This document shows positions 29,897-38,021 of a stretch of DNA of 64,000 nucleotides, in pieces. This DNA comes from Ruminococcus sp. GTDB lineage: Bacteria; Bacillota; Clostridia; Oscillospirales; Acutalibacteraceae. The notes under the pieces are model-generated. The model ran no database searches. It saw only the letters and a list, made by a program, of their open reading frames with translations, and was not told the origin of the DNA. A program made the translations under genes and the position numbers. The stretch spans positions 62,001 to 126,000 of the forward strand of contig JAFQRC010000012.1 of NCBI GenBank assembly GCA_017410265.1, in the 5' to 3' direction. Numbering within the stretch: position 1 is the first letter of the stretch; every line of letters begins with the position of its first letter.

Positions 29897-29925
29897 ATTA
29901 TAGCACAATAAAGCTCATTATTCAA
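29897..29925 (-). promoter_or_regulatory. Sigma-A promoter of the thyX operon
   Basis: Minus strand TTGAAT (29920-29925), 17-bp spacer, TATAAT (29897-29902), about 50 bp before thyX. Confidence 0.7.
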
Positions 29926-29990
29926 TAGTTTTACACACAAAATAATCTGTTTGTAGTCCATACGAAAACACTATATATATTAATTAACTC

Positions 29991-30019
29991 TTGACCTGAC
30001 ACAATATAAATGGTAGAAT
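29991..30019 (+). promoter_or_regulatory. Sigma-A promoter of the DUF975 gene
   Basis: TTGACC (29991-29996), 17-bp spacer, TAGAAT (30014-30019). Confidence 0.7.
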
Positions 30020-30065
30020 AACATCACCATAAAATGCGTGGTAAAACTTTTTGGGGGTATTTTTT

Positions 30066-30740
30066 ATGAATTACACTATCGATCGCAAACAAATCAAAGA
30101 AAATGCTAAAGCTCAACTCGGCGGAAAGATCTTTGGTCAAACATGGATAATGGCTTTACTCGCTTTTCTTATTTACACCGTTATCACCGGTACAGTTGCA
30201 TCTATCGGAAGCTTTATTCCTGTTATAGGCAGTCTTGTTCCGCTCGTTATCGCAGGCCCTCTGGGCATCGGCCTTGCTCTTGTTTTCATGAAGCTTGCAA
30301 GAAATCACAACAATGTTGATATCGCTGATTTATTCACAAGCTTCTCAAGCCGTTTTGGTAAAGACTTCTTACTCGGTCTCTTAATAGCTGTTTTCACTGC
30401 TTTATGGACACTTCTTTTCATCGTTCCTGGTATCGTTAAGAGCTATGCTTACTCAATGGCTTACTACATTTCTCTTGATAATCCTGAGTGGGATTGGAAA
30501 GCATGCATCGACGAAAGTAAAAGAATCACAAACGGCCACAAGTGGGAGCTCTTTGTTCTTGACTTAAGCTTCATCGGCTGGTACTTCGTTGGTTCACTTT
30601 GCTTTGGTATCGGTACTCTGTGGGTATCTGCTTACCACTACACAGCAAAAGCTAACTACTACGAAGCTTTAAAGGCTAACTCTCAGCCAGTTTATACTGC
30701 ACCATATCAGACTACAGAGCCTGTTCAGCCAGCTGAATAA
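30066..30740 (+). CDS. DUF975-family membrane protein
   Basis: A 224-residue membrane protein. It begins MNYTIDRKQIKENAKAQLGG, the DUF975 opening, followed by four or five hydrophobic segments and a C-terminal Pro/Gln/Thr tail. DWKACIDESKRITNGHKWELFVLDLSFIGW is the most conserved stretch of the family. Function unknown. The ATG at 30066 follows TTGGGGGT; a TTG at 30051 is in frame but lies in that site. Confidence 0.8.
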   Translation: MNYTIDRKQIKENAKAQLGGKIFGQTWIMALLAFLIYTVITGTVASIGSFIPVIGSLVPLVIAGPLGIGLALVFMKLARNHNNVDIADLFTSFSSRFGKDFLLGLLIAVFTALWTLLFIVPGIVKSYAYSMAYYISLDNPEWDWKACIDESKRITNGHKWELFVLDLSFIGWYFVGSLCFGIGTLWVSAYHYTAKANYYEALKANSQPVYTAPYQTTEPVQPAE

Positions 30741-30761
30741 TTAAATATCAACAAGCAAACT

Positions 30762-30797
30762 AAGAGCCGTTTGATACGGCTCTTTTGTTTTTTTAGC
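30762..30797 (+). terminator. Terminator of the DUF975 gene
   Basis: Stem AAGAGCCG / CGGCTCTT with a 7-nt loop followed by TTGTTTTTTT. Confidence 0.88.
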
Positions 30798-30802
30798 GTT
30801 TA

Positions 30803-30831
30803 TTGACATTGTGTTATTATTATTTTATAAT
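30803..30831 (+). promoter_or_regulatory. Perfect sigma-A promoter of the DUF4190 gene
   Basis: TTGACA (30803-30808), 17-bp spacer, TATAAT (30826-30831), starting right after the preceding terminator. Confidence 0.88.
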
Positions 30832-30858
30832 TTGTTCAGTTAATATGGAGGTGTAAAT

Positions 30859-31374
30859 ATGGATTACAATCAGAATAATTACGAGAACAACGGCTATAAT
30901 CAGCCTGTTGAACCAACATACCAACCACCACAGAACAATGCCCCTCAGGGCAACCAGAACTACAACCAACCACCTTACGGTGCTCCTCAGTATAATCAGG
31001 CTCCTTATGATGGCAATCAGTATGGTCAACCTACCTACGACGCATCTCAGTACAGCCAACAGCCTTACGGTGCGCCTCAGTACAACCAGCCGATGTATCC
31101 GCCTGTTGCTCCTGATAACAGCAAGGGTCTTGCTATCACATCGCTGGTGCTCAGTATTCTTTCGTTCATCTGCTGTGGATTTCCTTTCTCTATCGCAGGC
31201 TTTGTCTGTGGTCTGGTTTCTTTATCCAGAAAGAAAGAAAACAACGGTCTGGCTGTTGCAGGTGTGATTATTTCCGTACTTGGTTTTATTGCTACAATCG
31301 TATCTATCGTTGTTATTATCGCATCTGGCACCTATGCTAATATTTTGTCAGAAATAGCTTACTCTTACTACTAA
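30859..31374 (+). CDS. Proline/tyrosine/glutamine-rich DUF4190 membrane protein
   Basis: 171 residues. The first ~85 are a disordered, repetitive stretch of YNQPPYGAPQY-like units without hydrophobic segments. The rest is a DUF4190 domain: two TM helices (GLAITSLVLSILSFICCGFP and AGVIISVLGFIATIVSIVVII) flanking SLSRKKENNGLA. It is probably a membrane protein with a flexible N-terminal tail. Function unknown. Strong GGAGGTG site. Monocistronic between two terminators. Confidence 0.8.
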   Translation: MDYNQNNYENNGYNQPVEPTYQPPQNNAPQGNQNYNQPPYGAPQYNQAPYDGNQYGQPTYDASQYSQQPYGAPQYNQPMYPPVAPDNSKGLAITSLVLSILSFICCGFPFSIAGFVCGLVSLSRKKENNGLAVAGVIISVLGFIATIVSIVVIIASGTYANILSEIAYSYY

Positions 31375-31383
31375 TAACTAAAC

Positions 31384-31410
31384 GGGCGGTTTATCCGCCC
31401 TTGTTTTTTG
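31384..31410 (+). terminator. Terminator of the DUF4190 gene
   Basis: Stem GGGCGG / CCGCCC with loop TTTAT, then TTGTTTTTTG. Confidence 0.85.
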
Positions 31411-31414
31411 TACT

Positions 31415-31816
31415 ATGAAAAAATTCACTAAATTTCAGAAAACGATATTTGTTATACTACCGTTTCTCTTAATCCCTGCTGTGTATTTCCTCGGAAATTT
31501 TCTTTCAAGGTACACGAAATATTTCCCGCCGTGCTTTACCTACACGGCACTGAGCTTTAACTGTCCGGGGTGCGGTATTACCCGCTCGATAAAAGCTTTG
31601 CTTAACGGCGAGATAATTTTATCCCTCAGACAGAATATACTACCTATCACTGGAATCATTCTCTCTGTGTGGCTGTACATAGAATTTTTATTATATGTAT
31701 TCGAAAAAAAGCCTGTGTTTTCGATACTTAAAAAAAAATATGTGTACATAGGGCTTATATTATTATTGATATACACAGTCCTCAGAAACATCTTTCCCTC
31801 TCTGGCTCCATTTTAA
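31415..31816 (+). CDS. DUF2752 membrane protein
   Basis: A 133-residue membrane protein with the DUF2752 motif CPGCGITRSIKALLNG after the first TM segment and two further hydrophobic segments. The family is small and uncharacterised. The ATG at 31415 lies only five bases past the upstream terminator T-tract and has no visible ribosome binding site, so expression must differ from its neighbours, or another start is used. Confidence 0.72.
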   Translation: MKKFTKFQKTIFVILPFLLIPAVYFLGNFLSRYTKYFPPCFTYTALSFNCPGCGITRSIKALLNGEIILSLRQNILPITGIILSVWLYIEFLLYVFEKKPVFSILKKKYVYIGLILLLIYTVLRNIFPSLAPF

Positions 31817-31878
31817 AATTTCAAAACACTCTTTAATAACGACTTGTTTTTTGATATAATTATTCTGGTGGTGATGTT

Positions 31879-32058
31879 ATGGCAAAATCCAATTGCGAAT
31901 TCTGCGCATACTACATATACAACGAATACTACGACTGCTACGAATGTATGGTCAATTTAGACGAGGACGATATGGCGAAATTCATGCAATCGTCACTTGA
32001 TAACTGCAGTTACTTTAAATTCAGCGATGACTACAAGATTGTGAGGAAGCAGAACTGA
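31879..32058 (+). CDS. Small cysteine-rich protein (DUF6472-like)
   Basis: A 59-residue protein read directly from the sequence: it starts MAKSNCEFCAYYIYNEYYDC, has CxxC at 6-9, a second CxxC at 20-23, another Cys at 43, and ends FSDDYKIVRKQN. The acidic, cysteine-paired pattern and the DYKIVRKQN end match what I recall of DUF6472. The cysteines could bind zinc. The ATG follows GGTGGTG; the stop is one base before the chromate transporter ATG, so the three genes are probably co-transcribed. Confidence 0.82.
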   Translation: MAKSNCEFCAYYIYNEYYDCYECMVNLDEDDMAKFMQSSLDNCSYFKFSDDYKIVRKQN

Positions 32059-32059
32059 T

Positions 32060-32629
32060 ATGAAAAAAAGCAAGCTAAAGCTTTGTTTACAGCTACTTTT
32101 ATCATTCATGAAAATAGGCGTCGTAACCTTCGGCGGAGGGTACGCGATGATTCCTATCATCGAAAATGAAACATCTAAAAAAAGAAAATGGGTCAGCGGT
32201 GAGGATTTGCTCGATATAGTCGCGATTTCTGAATCCACCCCGGGTCCTATCGCCATTTGTGCGGCTTCGTTCATCGGCTACAGAGTAGTCGGTGTAATCG
32301 GGGCATTTATGGCAACTTTAGGGGTAGTTCTACCGTCATTTGTCATAATCTTTCTCATCTCAATGTTTTTAAGAGAATTCAGCTCCTATGATATAGTGAA
32401 ATACGCTTTTGTAGGAATCAGGGCAGGTGTGCTCGCGCTGATTATCAAAGCGGTTATTTCGATGTTCAAAAAAGCTCCAAAAAACATCTTAGCTTATATC
32501 ATAATGGCGGTCGCATTTGCACTCGTTGTCCTGTTTTCTACAAATGTGCTTGTCATCATTTTATCGAGTGCAGTTGTTGGAATTGTTGCTTCGTATATTG
32601 CGAGAAAGCGAGGTAAAGAGCTCAAATGA
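32060..32629 (+). CDS. Chromate transporter, first half-subunit
   Basis: A single-domain CHR protein of 189 residues with the signature FGGGYAMIPIIENE near the N-terminus and SESTPGPIAICAASFIGY. Short CHR proteins work as pairs with opposite membrane orientation, exporting chromate or a related oxyanion. It overlaps the next gene by 4 bp (ATGA). Confidence 0.9.
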   Translation: MKKSKLKLCLQLLLSFMKIGVVTFGGGYAMIPIIENETSKKRKWVSGEDLLDIVAISESTPGPIAICAASFIGYRVVGVIGAFMATLGVVLPSFVIIFLISMFLREFSSYDIVKYAFVGIRAGVLALIIKAVISMFKKAPKNILAYIIMAVAFALVVLFSTNVLVIILSSAVVGIVASYIARKRGKELK

Positions 32630-33195
32630 TTTACCTGATACTTTTTCTCGAGTTTTTCAAGATAGGTGCTTTTACCTTTGGTGGCGGATACGCGATGATA
32701 CCTTTTATTCAGGAAACTGTCGCTAAACACAACTGGATGTCTACTGCGGAGCTTGTTGACTTTATCGCGGTGAGTGAAAGCACTCCAGGCGCCTTTGCTG
32801 TTAACATCTCAACATATGTCGGCTCACAGGTCGGCGGATTTTTCGGCGCTGTTTGTGCAACCACTGGCGTTGTTATGCCAGCTTTTCTCATCATCATCCT
32901 CATCGCAAAAATCTATGATAAATTCAAAAACAGCAAGACCGTCAAAGGTGCAATGTTCGGACTGAAATCTGTTGTCGTGGGACTGATTGCTTCAACAGTG
33001 GTTTCAATCGGACTGGAAATCTTCTTTGCAAACGGATTTACGACTTCTGTTTTTGCGACATCTTCATTCTGGTTTTCGCTGGTTGTTTTTGCAATTATGC
33101 TGTTTTTACTTCTTTATAAGAAATTTAGTCCTGTTCTAATTGTTGTGCTATCAGCAACGCTCGGAATAGTTGCAGGATACACGGGAATTATCTGA
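32626..33195 (+). CDS. Chromate transporter, second half-subunit
   Basis: The partner short CHR protein, 189 residues, with FGGGYAMIPFIQETV and SESTPGAFAVNISTYVG. It is paralogous to the preceding gene and translationally coupled to it. The real physiological substrate of clostridial CHR pairs is uncertain. Confidence 0.9.
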   Translation: MIYLILFLEFFKIGAFTFGGGYAMIPFIQETVAKHNWMSTAELVDFIAVSESTPGAFAVNISTYVGSQVGGFFGAVCATTGVVMPAFLIIILIAKIYDKFKNSKTVKGAMFGLKSVVVGLIASTVVSIGLEIFFANGFTTSVFATSSFWFSLVVFAIMLFLLLYKKFSPVLIVVLSATLGIVAGYTGII

Positions 33196-33203
33196 TAATA
33201 ATA

Positions 33204-33232
33204 TTGATTTTTTCTGAATATACTGTTATGAT
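33204..33232 (+). promoter_or_regulatory. Sigma-A promoter of the aquaporin gene
   Basis: TTGATT (33204-33209), 17-bp spacer, TATGAT (33227-33232). Confidence 0.6.
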
Positions 33233-33261
33233 TTAATTACCAATTTAATAGGGGTGAAATT

Positions 33262-33930
33262 ATGAAAAAGTATTTAGCAGAATTTTTAGGAACATTCACA
33301 CTTGTACTGCTTGCTTGCGGTACAGCTTCAGTCCTCGGTTGTGCTACCGACAATCCTGATGCAGCGTACTTTATGACAGCTTTAGCTTTCGGTCTGGTTA
33401 TCGTTGCGATGGCTTATTCCATCGGTCAGGTTTCAGGTTGTCACATCAACCCTGCTGTTTCTCTCGGTGTGCTTTTAAGCGGTAAAATGAGCGTTAAGGA
33501 CTTTATCGGTTATGTTATCGCTCAATTCTTAGGTGCTACAGCCGGCACAGGTGTTTTGGCTCTGATTTTGGGAAGCACACAGTCTTTGGGTCAGAACGGT
33601 TTGTACGAAGGAAGCATTGTTAAATCATTGGCTGTTGAAGTGATTCTTACTTTCATTTTTGTACTCGTTATCCTTTCGGTTACATCAAGAAAAGAGTATT
33701 CTAAGCCTGCCGGTCTTGTAATCGGCTTTACGCTCACTCTCGTACATATCTTTGGCATTCACTTCACAGGCACATCTGTTAACCCAGCTAGAAGCTTCGG
33801 TCCTGCAATCTTTGTAGGTGGTGAAGCTTTATCAAGTGTTTGGGTATTTATTGTAGCTCCGCTTGTAGGCGGTGCACTCGCTGCTTTAGTTTACAAGTTC
33901 CTCGTTAAAAAGGACGCTGAAGCAAACTAG
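33262..33930 (+). CDS. Aquaporin (AqpZ-like water channel)
   Basis: A six-TM major intrinsic protein of 222 residues with both NPA motifs: HINPAVSLG and VNPARSFGPA. By position against E. coli AqpZ the selectivity filter reads Phe (ALAFGLV), His (LVHIFG), Thr (GTSVNPA) and Arg (NPAR), the water-selective set, not the glycerol set of GlpF. This comparison is by eye. The ATG follows AGGGGTG. Confidence 0.93.
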   Translation: MKKYLAEFLGTFTLVLLACGTASVLGCATDNPDAAYFMTALAFGLVIVAMAYSIGQVSGCHINPAVSLGVLLSGKMSVKDFIGYVIAQFLGATAGTGVLALILGSTQSLGQNGLYEGSIVKSLAVEVILTFIFVLVILSVTSRKEYSKPAGLVIGFTLTLVHIFGIHFTGTSVNPARSFGPAIFVGGEALSSVWVFIVAPLVGGALAALVYKFLVKKDAEAN

Positions 33931-33943
33931 TTTCAAAATATTT

Positions 33944-33975
33944 AAGGCATACCGTACGGTATGCCTTTTCTTTTT
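33944..33975. terminator. Terminator between aquaporin and sigG
   Basis: A perfect 24-base palindrome (AAGGCATACCGT and its complement) with TTTTCTTTTT on the plus side; it lies between convergent genes and serves the aquaporin best. Confidence 0.85.
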
Positions 33976-34759
33976 ACAGTTCTTTTTTTATTGAGTCGAG
34001 AGCTCCTTTTTCGATTCGACTGACCTGAGCCTGACTGATTCCGATTTCATCAGCTACTTCCATCTGGGTTTTGCCTTTGAAATACCGCAACGACAATATC
34101 TTCTTTTCGCGGTCAGACAGCTTTTGAATCGCTTCTTTTATCGCGATTTCATCGAGCCAATCTTTATCATCAACTTTGTCCCCCACCTGATCCATCACAT
34201 ATATCGTGTCGTTTCCCTCGGAAAATACAGGCTCATAGAGTGAAACAGGTTCTACTATAGCTTCAAGTGCAAGCACGACATTTTCTTTCGGGATATCCAT
34301 CACCTTCGCAATTTCTTCAACAGTAGGCTCCTTGCCGTTTTTAGTGGTGAGCTCTTCTTTTATCTGCATCGCGTGATAGGCGGTATCCCTCATTGAACGC
34401 GAAACCCGAATTGAATTGTTATCTCGCAAATAGCGTCTTAGCTCTCCGCACACCATCGGCACTCCGTAGGTTGAAAATCGGACATCTAAACTCGGGTCAA
34501 AGTTATCAATAGCTTTGATGAGTCCGATTACGCCGACCTGAAAAAGGTCGTCGAGATTCTCTCCTCGATTTACAAAACGCTGGATAACAGACAGCACCAG
34601 TCTTAGGTTACCGTTTATCATTTTTTCGCGAGCTATCTGAGCCTGTGCTTTTTCACCTGTTTTGATAATATTTAAAAGCTCGCGCTTTTCTTTTTCGCTG
34701 AGCACCTTGAGCTTTGCGGTATTGACTCCGCAGATTTCGACCTTATTATACTGCAACAA
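33974..34759 (-). CDS. sigG: Sporulation sigma factor SigG
   Basis: The late forespore-specific RNA polymerase sigma factor. Its 261 residues start MLQYNKVEICGVNTAKLKVL, close to SigG of Bacillus and Clostridium. Region 2 has NLRLVLSVIQRFVNRGENLDDLFQVG and RFSTYGVPMVCGELRRYLRD. Region 4 has EKKILSLRYFKGKTQMEVADEIGISQAQVSRIEKGAL. The start is TTG, at 34759 or at the adjacent TTG at 34756. The ribosome binding site AAGGGGGA lies in a stable hairpin (34764-34802). Shows that the organism can sporulate. Confidence 0.95.
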   Translation of the reverse strand: MLQYNKVEICGVNTAKLKVLSEKEKRELLNIIKTGEKAQAQIAREKMINGNLRLVLSVIQRFVNRGENLDDLFQVGVIGLIKAIDNFDPSLDVRFSTYGVPMVCGELRRYLRDNNSIRVSRSMRDTAYHAMQIKEELTTKNGKEPTVEEIAKVMDIPKENVVLALEAIVEPVSLYEPVFSEGNDTIYVMDQVGDKVDDKDWLDEIAIKEAIQKLSDREKKILSLRYFKGKTQMEVADEIGISQAQVSRIEKGALDSIKKEL

Positions 34760-34763
34760 AAAT

Positions 34764-34802
34764 CCCCCTTGGTAGCACTTAAGTTAAGTATTACCAAGAG
34801 GG
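34764..34802 (-). promoter_or_regulatory. Hairpin covering the sigG ribosome binding site
   Basis: On the minus strand CCCTCTTGGTA pairs with TACCAAGGGGG (one G-U), and inside it ACTTA pairs with TAAGT. The 3' arm contains the AAGGGGGA binding site of sigG, followed by ATTTTTG. It can act as a terminator for rmuC, as a block to sigG translation, or both. Confidence 0.7.
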
Positions 34803-34817
34803 TGTTTTTTCATTCAA

Positions 34818-36080
34818 TTATTCTTCGTCAATCACATCAGGGAGTTCGACTTTTACATCAACAGTCTGAACAGCGCTGAGTTTACGCTGAATCTGACGGG
34901 TGCGGACTCCAGCTAAGGTATCAAGGTCTTTTGTGACAAGATTTATATGCTGTTGAGCTTTAGTGAGCACATCGGAGAAGGTATCAAACTCTTTCTTCAC
35001 TGAGCCTAAAACTTCCCATACTTCTGCACTGCGCTTTTGAACAGCAAGAGTTTTAAAGCCCATCTGAATACTGTTCAAAAGTGCCGCCATAGTGCTCGGT
35101 CCTGCGATATTGACCTTGTAATCACGCTGTAAAATCTCAACCAAACCGCGGTTGACAACCTCTGAGTACAAGCCTTCAAATGGCAGGAACATTATAGCAA
35201 ATTCAGTTGTGTAAGGCGGGTCTATGTACTTATCACGAATGTCTTTAGCTTCCTTTTTGATAGTATTGATAAGCACCTTAGCGGCAGTATCGACAGCCTC
35301 TTTCGAGCCTGTATCGTAGGCATCTCTGAGCTGAGAGAAAGTATCTCCCGGAAACTTCGAGTCAATCGGCAGATAAATGAAAGATTCGTCGTCAGCAGGA
35401 AGTTTTATCGCAAATTCAACTACATCCTTTGAGCCTTTCTTTGTAGCAACATTTTCTTCATACTGCTCGGGAGCAAGTATCTCTTTCAAAATTGACGAAA
35501 GCTGAATTTCGCCGAGTATTCCTCTGGTTTTGACATTGGAAAGCACTCGCTTTAAATCGCCGACACCTGTAGCTAAGTTCTGCATTTCACCCAAGCCTTT
35601 GTAGACCTGCTCGAGTCGTTCTGACACAAGTGCAAAGGATTTGCTCATCTTATCTTCTAGCGTTTTCTGGAGCTTTTCATCAACGGTTTCTCTCATTTTC
35701 TCGAGCTGTTTGTTATTATCCTCCTGAATGTAGCTTAGCTTCTGTTCAACGCTACGGCGGATAAGCTCGAGCTTCTGCTCATTTTCAAGAGAAAAAGTCT
35801 TTAGTCTGTCTTCGATAGCCTTGCTCTTTTCAGCCTGCGACTGCGAGAAATTCTGCTGATTAAGCGCTATCATATCACCTAAATTTTTCACTGACTGAGC
35901 AGTAGAGGCGGATATTTCCTGTCGCAGAGTGCTCAGTTGCTGAGCGTTTTTCTCGGAAAACTCTGTCATATCAGGTTTTGCACTTTTGTTTTTAAGAAGC
36001 AGAATCAGTACAATCACTCCTAAAACAAGCGACAAAACCGCAACACACAATATAATGATGTTTAAACTGTCCTGTGTCAT
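34818..36080 (-). CDS. rmuC: DNA recombination protein RmuC
   Basis: 420 residues: an N-terminal TM helix (IIILCVAVLSLVLGVIVLILL), a long coiled coil (about residues 35-170, rich in Glu, Lys and Gln), then the nuclease-like RmuC core with ILGEIQLSSILKEIL, LPIDSKFPGD and GPSTMAALLNSIQMGF. The family limits DNA rearrangements between inverted repeats. The ATG at 36080 follows AGGAG. Confidence 0.93.
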   Translation of the reverse strand: MTQDSLNIIILCVAVLSLVLGVIVLILLLKNKSAKPDMTEFSEKNAQQLSTLRQEISASTAQSVKNLGDMIALNQQNFSQSQAEKSKAIEDRLKTFSLENEQKLELIRRSVEQKLSYIQEDNNKQLEKMRETVDEKLQKTLEDKMSKSFALVSERLEQVYKGLGEMQNLATGVGDLKRVLSNVKTRGILGEIQLSSILKEILAPEQYEENVATKKGSKDVVEFAIKLPADDESFIYLPIDSKFPGDTFSQLRDAYDTGSKEAVDTAAKVLINTIKKEAKDIRDKYIDPPYTTEFAIMFLPFEGLYSEVVNRGLVEILQRDYKVNIAGPSTMAALLNSIQMGFKTLAVQKRSAEVWEVLGSVKKEFDTFSDVLTKAQQHINLVTKDLDTLAGVRTRQIQRKLSAVQTVDVKVELPDVIDEE

Positions 36081-36161
36081 AATAAACTCCTGTATTTTGT
36101 GATTATTATATTATTGATTTTATCATCAGCCTCTTCATTAGTCAACACAAAGAAGTGGGCA

Positions 36162-37085
36162 TTACTCAAATTTCGTAGCGATGTATTTTTCACACGACAA
36201 AGGTGAGTAAACAAACTCATCAATATGGTCACCTTTGAAATAATACCGAGGCTTTTCAGTAACCTCATCGCTATCAAATGTGTCGATGATAATCAGCTTG
36301 ATTTTCATTTTAGACTCAATAATACTCTTTATATATACACTAGCACGCTGACCTATTTTTACCCCATCCTTGAGTTCTGCAAGTCCCGCAAGGTTCGGAG
36401 TAAGCTCTACAAAGGCCCCGTAGTTTTCAACAGAGCGCACTATTCCCGTGACTGTTTCTCCCGCTGTAAAGTTGCTAGCATTTTCTGCCCAAGTACCTAA
36501 AAGCTCCTTGTGACTCAGACTTATTCTGCCGTTTTCGATAGATTTTATCACAGCTTTTATGTCCATACCGACAGCAAATCTTTCTCTCGGGTGCTCAATT
36601 CTTGATACAGAAATAGCATCAATCGGCATAAGCGCCACCACTCCGCAACCGATATCAGCAAATGCTCCAAAAGCTTCTAAGTGAGTGATTTTCGCTGGGA
36701 TTACATCTCCGACTTTCAGAGTGCTTATGTAGTTATCAAGGCATCTGCGCTGAGCTTTTTCACGGGAAAGCAAAGCGATGGTATCGCCGTTCTCGTCTTT
36801 TTTGAAATCAGTTATCACAAAACTCACAGCTCGATTAACGCGTGATATAACCGCGATATCCCTGACTGTCCCCTCTTTTATTCCTACTGCGCCCTCTTCT
36901 CTTGGGATAATACCCTTTATCACGCCCATATCAACTATCAGATTGTGGGAAGAATCGCACAGCGACGCCTTTGCTTCGAGTATTTTCGAGCTATTTTTCG
37001 CCTCCATAATATCAGAAAGGGAGCTCAGTGTCTTTTTGTTATCGTTAGTATAAATGAGCTTTCCCTCAGGTAAGTAGCCTGTCAT
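36162..37085 (-). CDS. S1-domain RNA-binding protein
   Basis: A 307-residue protein with at least two clear S1 (OB-fold) domains: KVGDVIPAKITHLEAFGAFADIG (about residues 122-190) and GETVTGIVRSVENYGAFVELTP (about 207-265). A weaker S1-like region precedes them. It resembles the short S1-like proteins of Clostridia rather than full ribosomal protein S1. It is divergent from the cyclophilin gene. The ATG at 37085 follows AAGGAGGAC. Confidence 0.82.
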   Translation of the reverse strand: MTGYLPEGKLIYTNDNKKTLSSLSDIMEAKNSSKILEAKASLCDSSHNLIVDMGVIKGIIPREEGAVGIKEGTVRDIAVISRVNRAVSFVITDFKKDENGDTIALLSREKAQRRCLDNYISTLKVGDVIPAKITHLEAFGAFADIGCGVVALMPIDAISVSRIEHPRERFAVGMDIKAVIKSIENGRISLSHKELLGTWAENASNFTAGETVTGIVRSVENYGAFVELTPNLAGLAELKDGVKIGQRASVYIKSIIESKMKIKLIIIDTFDSDEVTEKPRYYFKGDHIDEFVYSPLSCEKYIATKFE

Positions 37086-37189
37086 TTTATGTCCTCCTTA
37101 GACTTTCTCTTTATTGATTTTTATGACGGCTGATTTGAAGATATGCTAAAAGCTCATATGAACATTCTTTGAAAATTTAGCAACGGGTA

Positions 37190-37218
37190 TTGAAAATAAA
37201 CGGGAATTATATTAGAAT
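37190..37218 (+). promoter_or_regulatory. Sigma-A promoter of the cyclophilin gene
   Basis: TTGAAA (37190-37195), 17-bp spacer, TAGAAT (37213-37218). Confidence 0.65.
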
Positions 37219-37252
37219 TAACCTAGTCTTTAAAATAGAAAGGAAATATACT

Positions 37253-37972
37253 ATGAAAAGATTATTAGCATTAATTTTAGCAGTGCTTATGATTGCGACT
37301 GTTTTCGCAGGCTGTGGAAATGATGTTGTATTCTCAGGCACAACAACAAAAACTCAGACATCAGATGACGGAGGAAACAAAATGAATTTTGACGCAAAAC
37401 CTACAGACGCTTTACTTGACATCAACGATATAAAAACAGTAGAAGACCCTGTTGTTGATGACGACTACGCAGTAAGAGATCCTGAAAAAGGCGAAACAGT
37501 AGCTATTCTTCACACTAACATGGGCGATATCAAAATGAGATTCTTAGACGAAATCGCTCCACTGGCTACTAACAACTTCATCGCTCTCGCTGACGCAGGC
37601 AGATATGATAACACTATCTTCCACAGAGTAATAAACAGCTTTATGATTCAGGGCGGTGACTACACCAACTTCAACGGTACAGGCGGTGCTTCTGCTTATG
37701 GCGTTGAATTCCCATTTGAAATTTCAGAATACGCTTCTAACATCAGAGGCTCTGTTGCTATGGCTCACGCTAATGTAGGCGAAAACGGTAGTCAGTTCTA
37801 TATCAACCAGTGCCCAAGTGACAACACCTACCTTGACGGCGGTTACACAGTATTCGGCTGGGTATATGAGGGTATGGACGTTGTTGACGCTATCGCTTCA
37901 GTTGCTACAGACTACAGCGACAAGCCTCTTGAAGATGTAGTTCTTGAGTATGTTGAGGTTACAGAATACTAA
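37253..37972 (+). CDS. Cyclophilin-type peptidyl-prolyl isomerase lipoprotein
   Basis: 239 residues. The lipoprotein signal peptide MKRLLALILAVLMIATVFAGC ends in a VFAGC lipobox, so it is anchored on the outer face of the membrane. The cyclophilin domain has FHRVINSFMIQGGDY and GSQFYINQCPSDNTYLDGGYTVFG. It probably folds secreted proteins. The ATG at 37253 has GAAAGGAAA upstream; the frame is open further upstream but without a site. Confidence 0.93.
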   Translation: MKRLLALILAVLMIATVFAGCGNDVVFSGTTTKTQTSDDGGNKMNFDAKPTDALLDINDIKTVEDPVVDDDYAVRDPEKGETVAILHTNMGDIKMRFLDEIAPLATNNFIALADAGRYDNTIFHRVINSFMIQGGDYTNFNGTGGASAYGVEFPFEISEYASNIRGSVAMAHANVGENGSQFYINQCPSDNTYLDGGYTVFGWVYEGMDVVDAIASVATDYSDKPLEDVVLEYVEVTEY

Positions 37973-38021
37973 TTTATTGCTAATTTAGAATTTTATTATA
38001 TTCCCGAAAGGAATTATAATC

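Noticed and set aside
37190..37252. Longer start for the cyclophilin lipoprotein
   Set aside because: The upstream codons cover the promoter, and the signal peptide begins at the ATG at 37253 with a proper site.
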